In this document: positions 5,266 to 6,142 of the stretch, in pieces
Numbering within the stretch: the first letter of the stretch is position 1
Layout of the letters: each line of letters begins with the position of its first letter
DNA from: AWTP1-13 sp035253505
GTDB taxonomy: Bacteria > Pseudomonadota > Alphaproteobacteria > Rhizobiales > Hyphomicrobiaceae
Length of the DNA: 6,142 bases
Assembly (NCBI GenBank): GCA_035253505.1
Contig: DATFCC010000218.1
Location: 1 to 6,142, forward strand
Reading direction: 5' to 3'
Translations under genes and position numbers: made by a program
Notes under the pieces: model-generated
What the model saw: the letters and a program-made list of their open reading frames with translations, nothing else
Database searches by the model: none
Told to the model about the DNA's origin: nothing

Positions 5266-6142
5266 TCAGCCCTGCGCGAGCACGCTCGAGCGGGGAGCGT
5301 CGATCGACCAGCAAAGGCCGTCGCAGGCGTAGTCGAGCTTGACCTCGCTGTGCAGTGACGCCGCCACCATTTCCGAGATGACGACGTGGCCGAAGCCCTT
5401 GCGGGAGGGCGGTGAAACGCGCGGGCCGTTGCGCTCGCGCCAGCTCATGCGGAACCGGCCCTGGGCCGCGTCCGGCCCGCTCACCTCCCAGGCGATCGCC
5501 AGCCGGCCCTCGGCGACGGACAGGGCGCCGTACTTGGCCGCATTGGTGGCGAGCTCGTGCAGGGCGAGCGTGAGGCTGTGCACGGCGTTCGGGTTGAGCT
5601 CCAGGCGCGGGCCGGTGACTTCGATCCGCGAGGACGCAGCGTCCGCGAACGGGGCGAGCTGCGTGCGCACCAGATCGCCCACGCTGGCACCGGACCAGTT
5701 GTTGCCGACTAGCAGGTCCTGGCTGCGGGCCATGGCGGAGAGGCGCTCGGCGAAGCGCTGCTGGAAGGCGTCGAGGCCCGAGCTGTGCCGCGCAGTCTGC
5801 CCGGCAATGGCCTGCACCACGGCGAGCAGGTTCTTGGAACGGTGCGACACCTCGCGCATCAGGAACTCGATGTGCCGCTCGCGCGCGCGGCGCTCGCGGA
5901 TGTCGCTGACTATGGCCGAGATGCCGGCGAGGTTGCGGTCGTCATCATAGACGGGGGCCACGCTGAGAGAGACGTCGATGCCGTGGCCGTCCTTGGCACG
6001 CAGGACCGTATCCTCGTGAACGACGGCGCCCGCACGGACCTTGGCTTCCAGCGCACGCATTTGCGCGCCCTTGTCGAGGCTGAGGACGCCGGCCGGCAGC
6101 CCGACGACCTCGCGCTCGGCGTAACCGAAAAGACTGGTGGCA
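5266..6142 (-). CDS. PAS-HWE family sensor histidine kinase, N-terminus cut by the window
   Basis: The frame is open to the right edge and 27 codons precede the ATG at 6058-6060, so the gene starts outside the window. Those codons read like a PAS domain core (SLFGY, EVVG). Numbered from the Met at 6060, the PAS domain ends near 57 (ISAIVSDIRERR), with the linker helix after it. The phosphorylation box MREVSHRSKNLLAVVQAIAG has His73 as acceptor (codon 5842-5844). The N-box HELATNAAKYGAL starts with the family-defining His168. The W-x-E signature is Trp207-Arg-Glu209 in SWRERNGP, and GFGHVVI (222-228) is the glycine box. All HWE marks are intact, so it should autophosphorylate. No membrane segment is seen in the visible part. 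Kinases of this family often feed the general stress response or pair with single-domain receivers; here the receiver at 1180 is a candidate partner, unproven. Confidence 0.92.
   Translation of the reverse strand, partial: ATSLFGYAEREVVGLPAGVLSLDKGAQMRALEAKVRAGAVVHEDTVLRAKDGHGIDVSLSVAPVYDDDRNLAGISAIVSDIRERRARERHIEFLMREVSHRSKNLLAVVQAIAGQTARHSSGLDAFQQRFAERLSAMARSQDLLVGNNWSGASVGDLVRTQLAPFADAASSRIEVTGPRLELNPNAVHSLTLALHELATNAAKYGALSVAEGRLAIAWEVSGPDAAQGRFRMSWRERNGPRVSPPSRKGFGHVVISEMVAASLHSEVKLDYACDGLCWSIDAPRSSVLAQG

Overview
The window is very GC-rich and has strong third-position G/C bias. It holds six protein-coding genes, a receiver promoter of the alphaproteobacterial general-stress type, and one structured intergenic palindrome. 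The organism is probably an alphaproteobacterium of the Hyphomicrobiales or a nearby group. This rests on the HWE-family histidine kinase, the short stand-alone receiver with a sigma-EcfG-type promoter (GGAAC-N16-CGTT), and the acyl-CoA-type metabolic genes. No genus can be fixed from the sequence alone.

Layout. (1) From the left edge to 1025, + strand: the 3' part of a membrane-anchored, staphylococcal-nuclease-like protein with degenerate catalytic residues and a small C-terminal Cys-containing domain; its start lies outside the window. (2) 1026-1179: an intergenic region with the EcfG-type promoter. (3) 1180-1554, +: a single-domain response regulator. (4) 1649-2617, +: a cysteine version of the glycine/sarcosine/betaine/D-proline reductase 'selenoprotein B' family. 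It overlaps by 4 bases (ATGA) with (5) 2614-3807, +: a class III (CaiB/BaiF-type) CoA-transferase. (6) 3821-3933: a nested palindromic intergenic element. (7) 3966-4790, +: an NAD-type short-chain dehydrogenase with an unusual central insertion. (8) 4906-5229, +: an adrenodoxin/putidaredoxin-type 2Fe-2S ferredoxin. (9) 5266 to the right edge, - strand: a PAS-HWE sensor histidine kinase, convergent with the ferredoxin and cut at its N-terminus.

How they may work together. The GrdB-like protein and the CoA-transferase are almost certainly translationally coupled. With the dehydrogenase and ferredoxin on the same strand they look like a small catabolic or redox cluster acting on a CoA-activated substrate. 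That is inference from context, and the substrate is not identifiable here. The receiver and the HWE kinase flank this cluster. The receiver's promoter points to the general stress response, where HWE/HisKA_2 kinases and single-domain receivers commonly operate, but direct pairing of these two proteins is unproven. No RNA genes, CRISPR arrays, insertion sequences or phage genes were seen.
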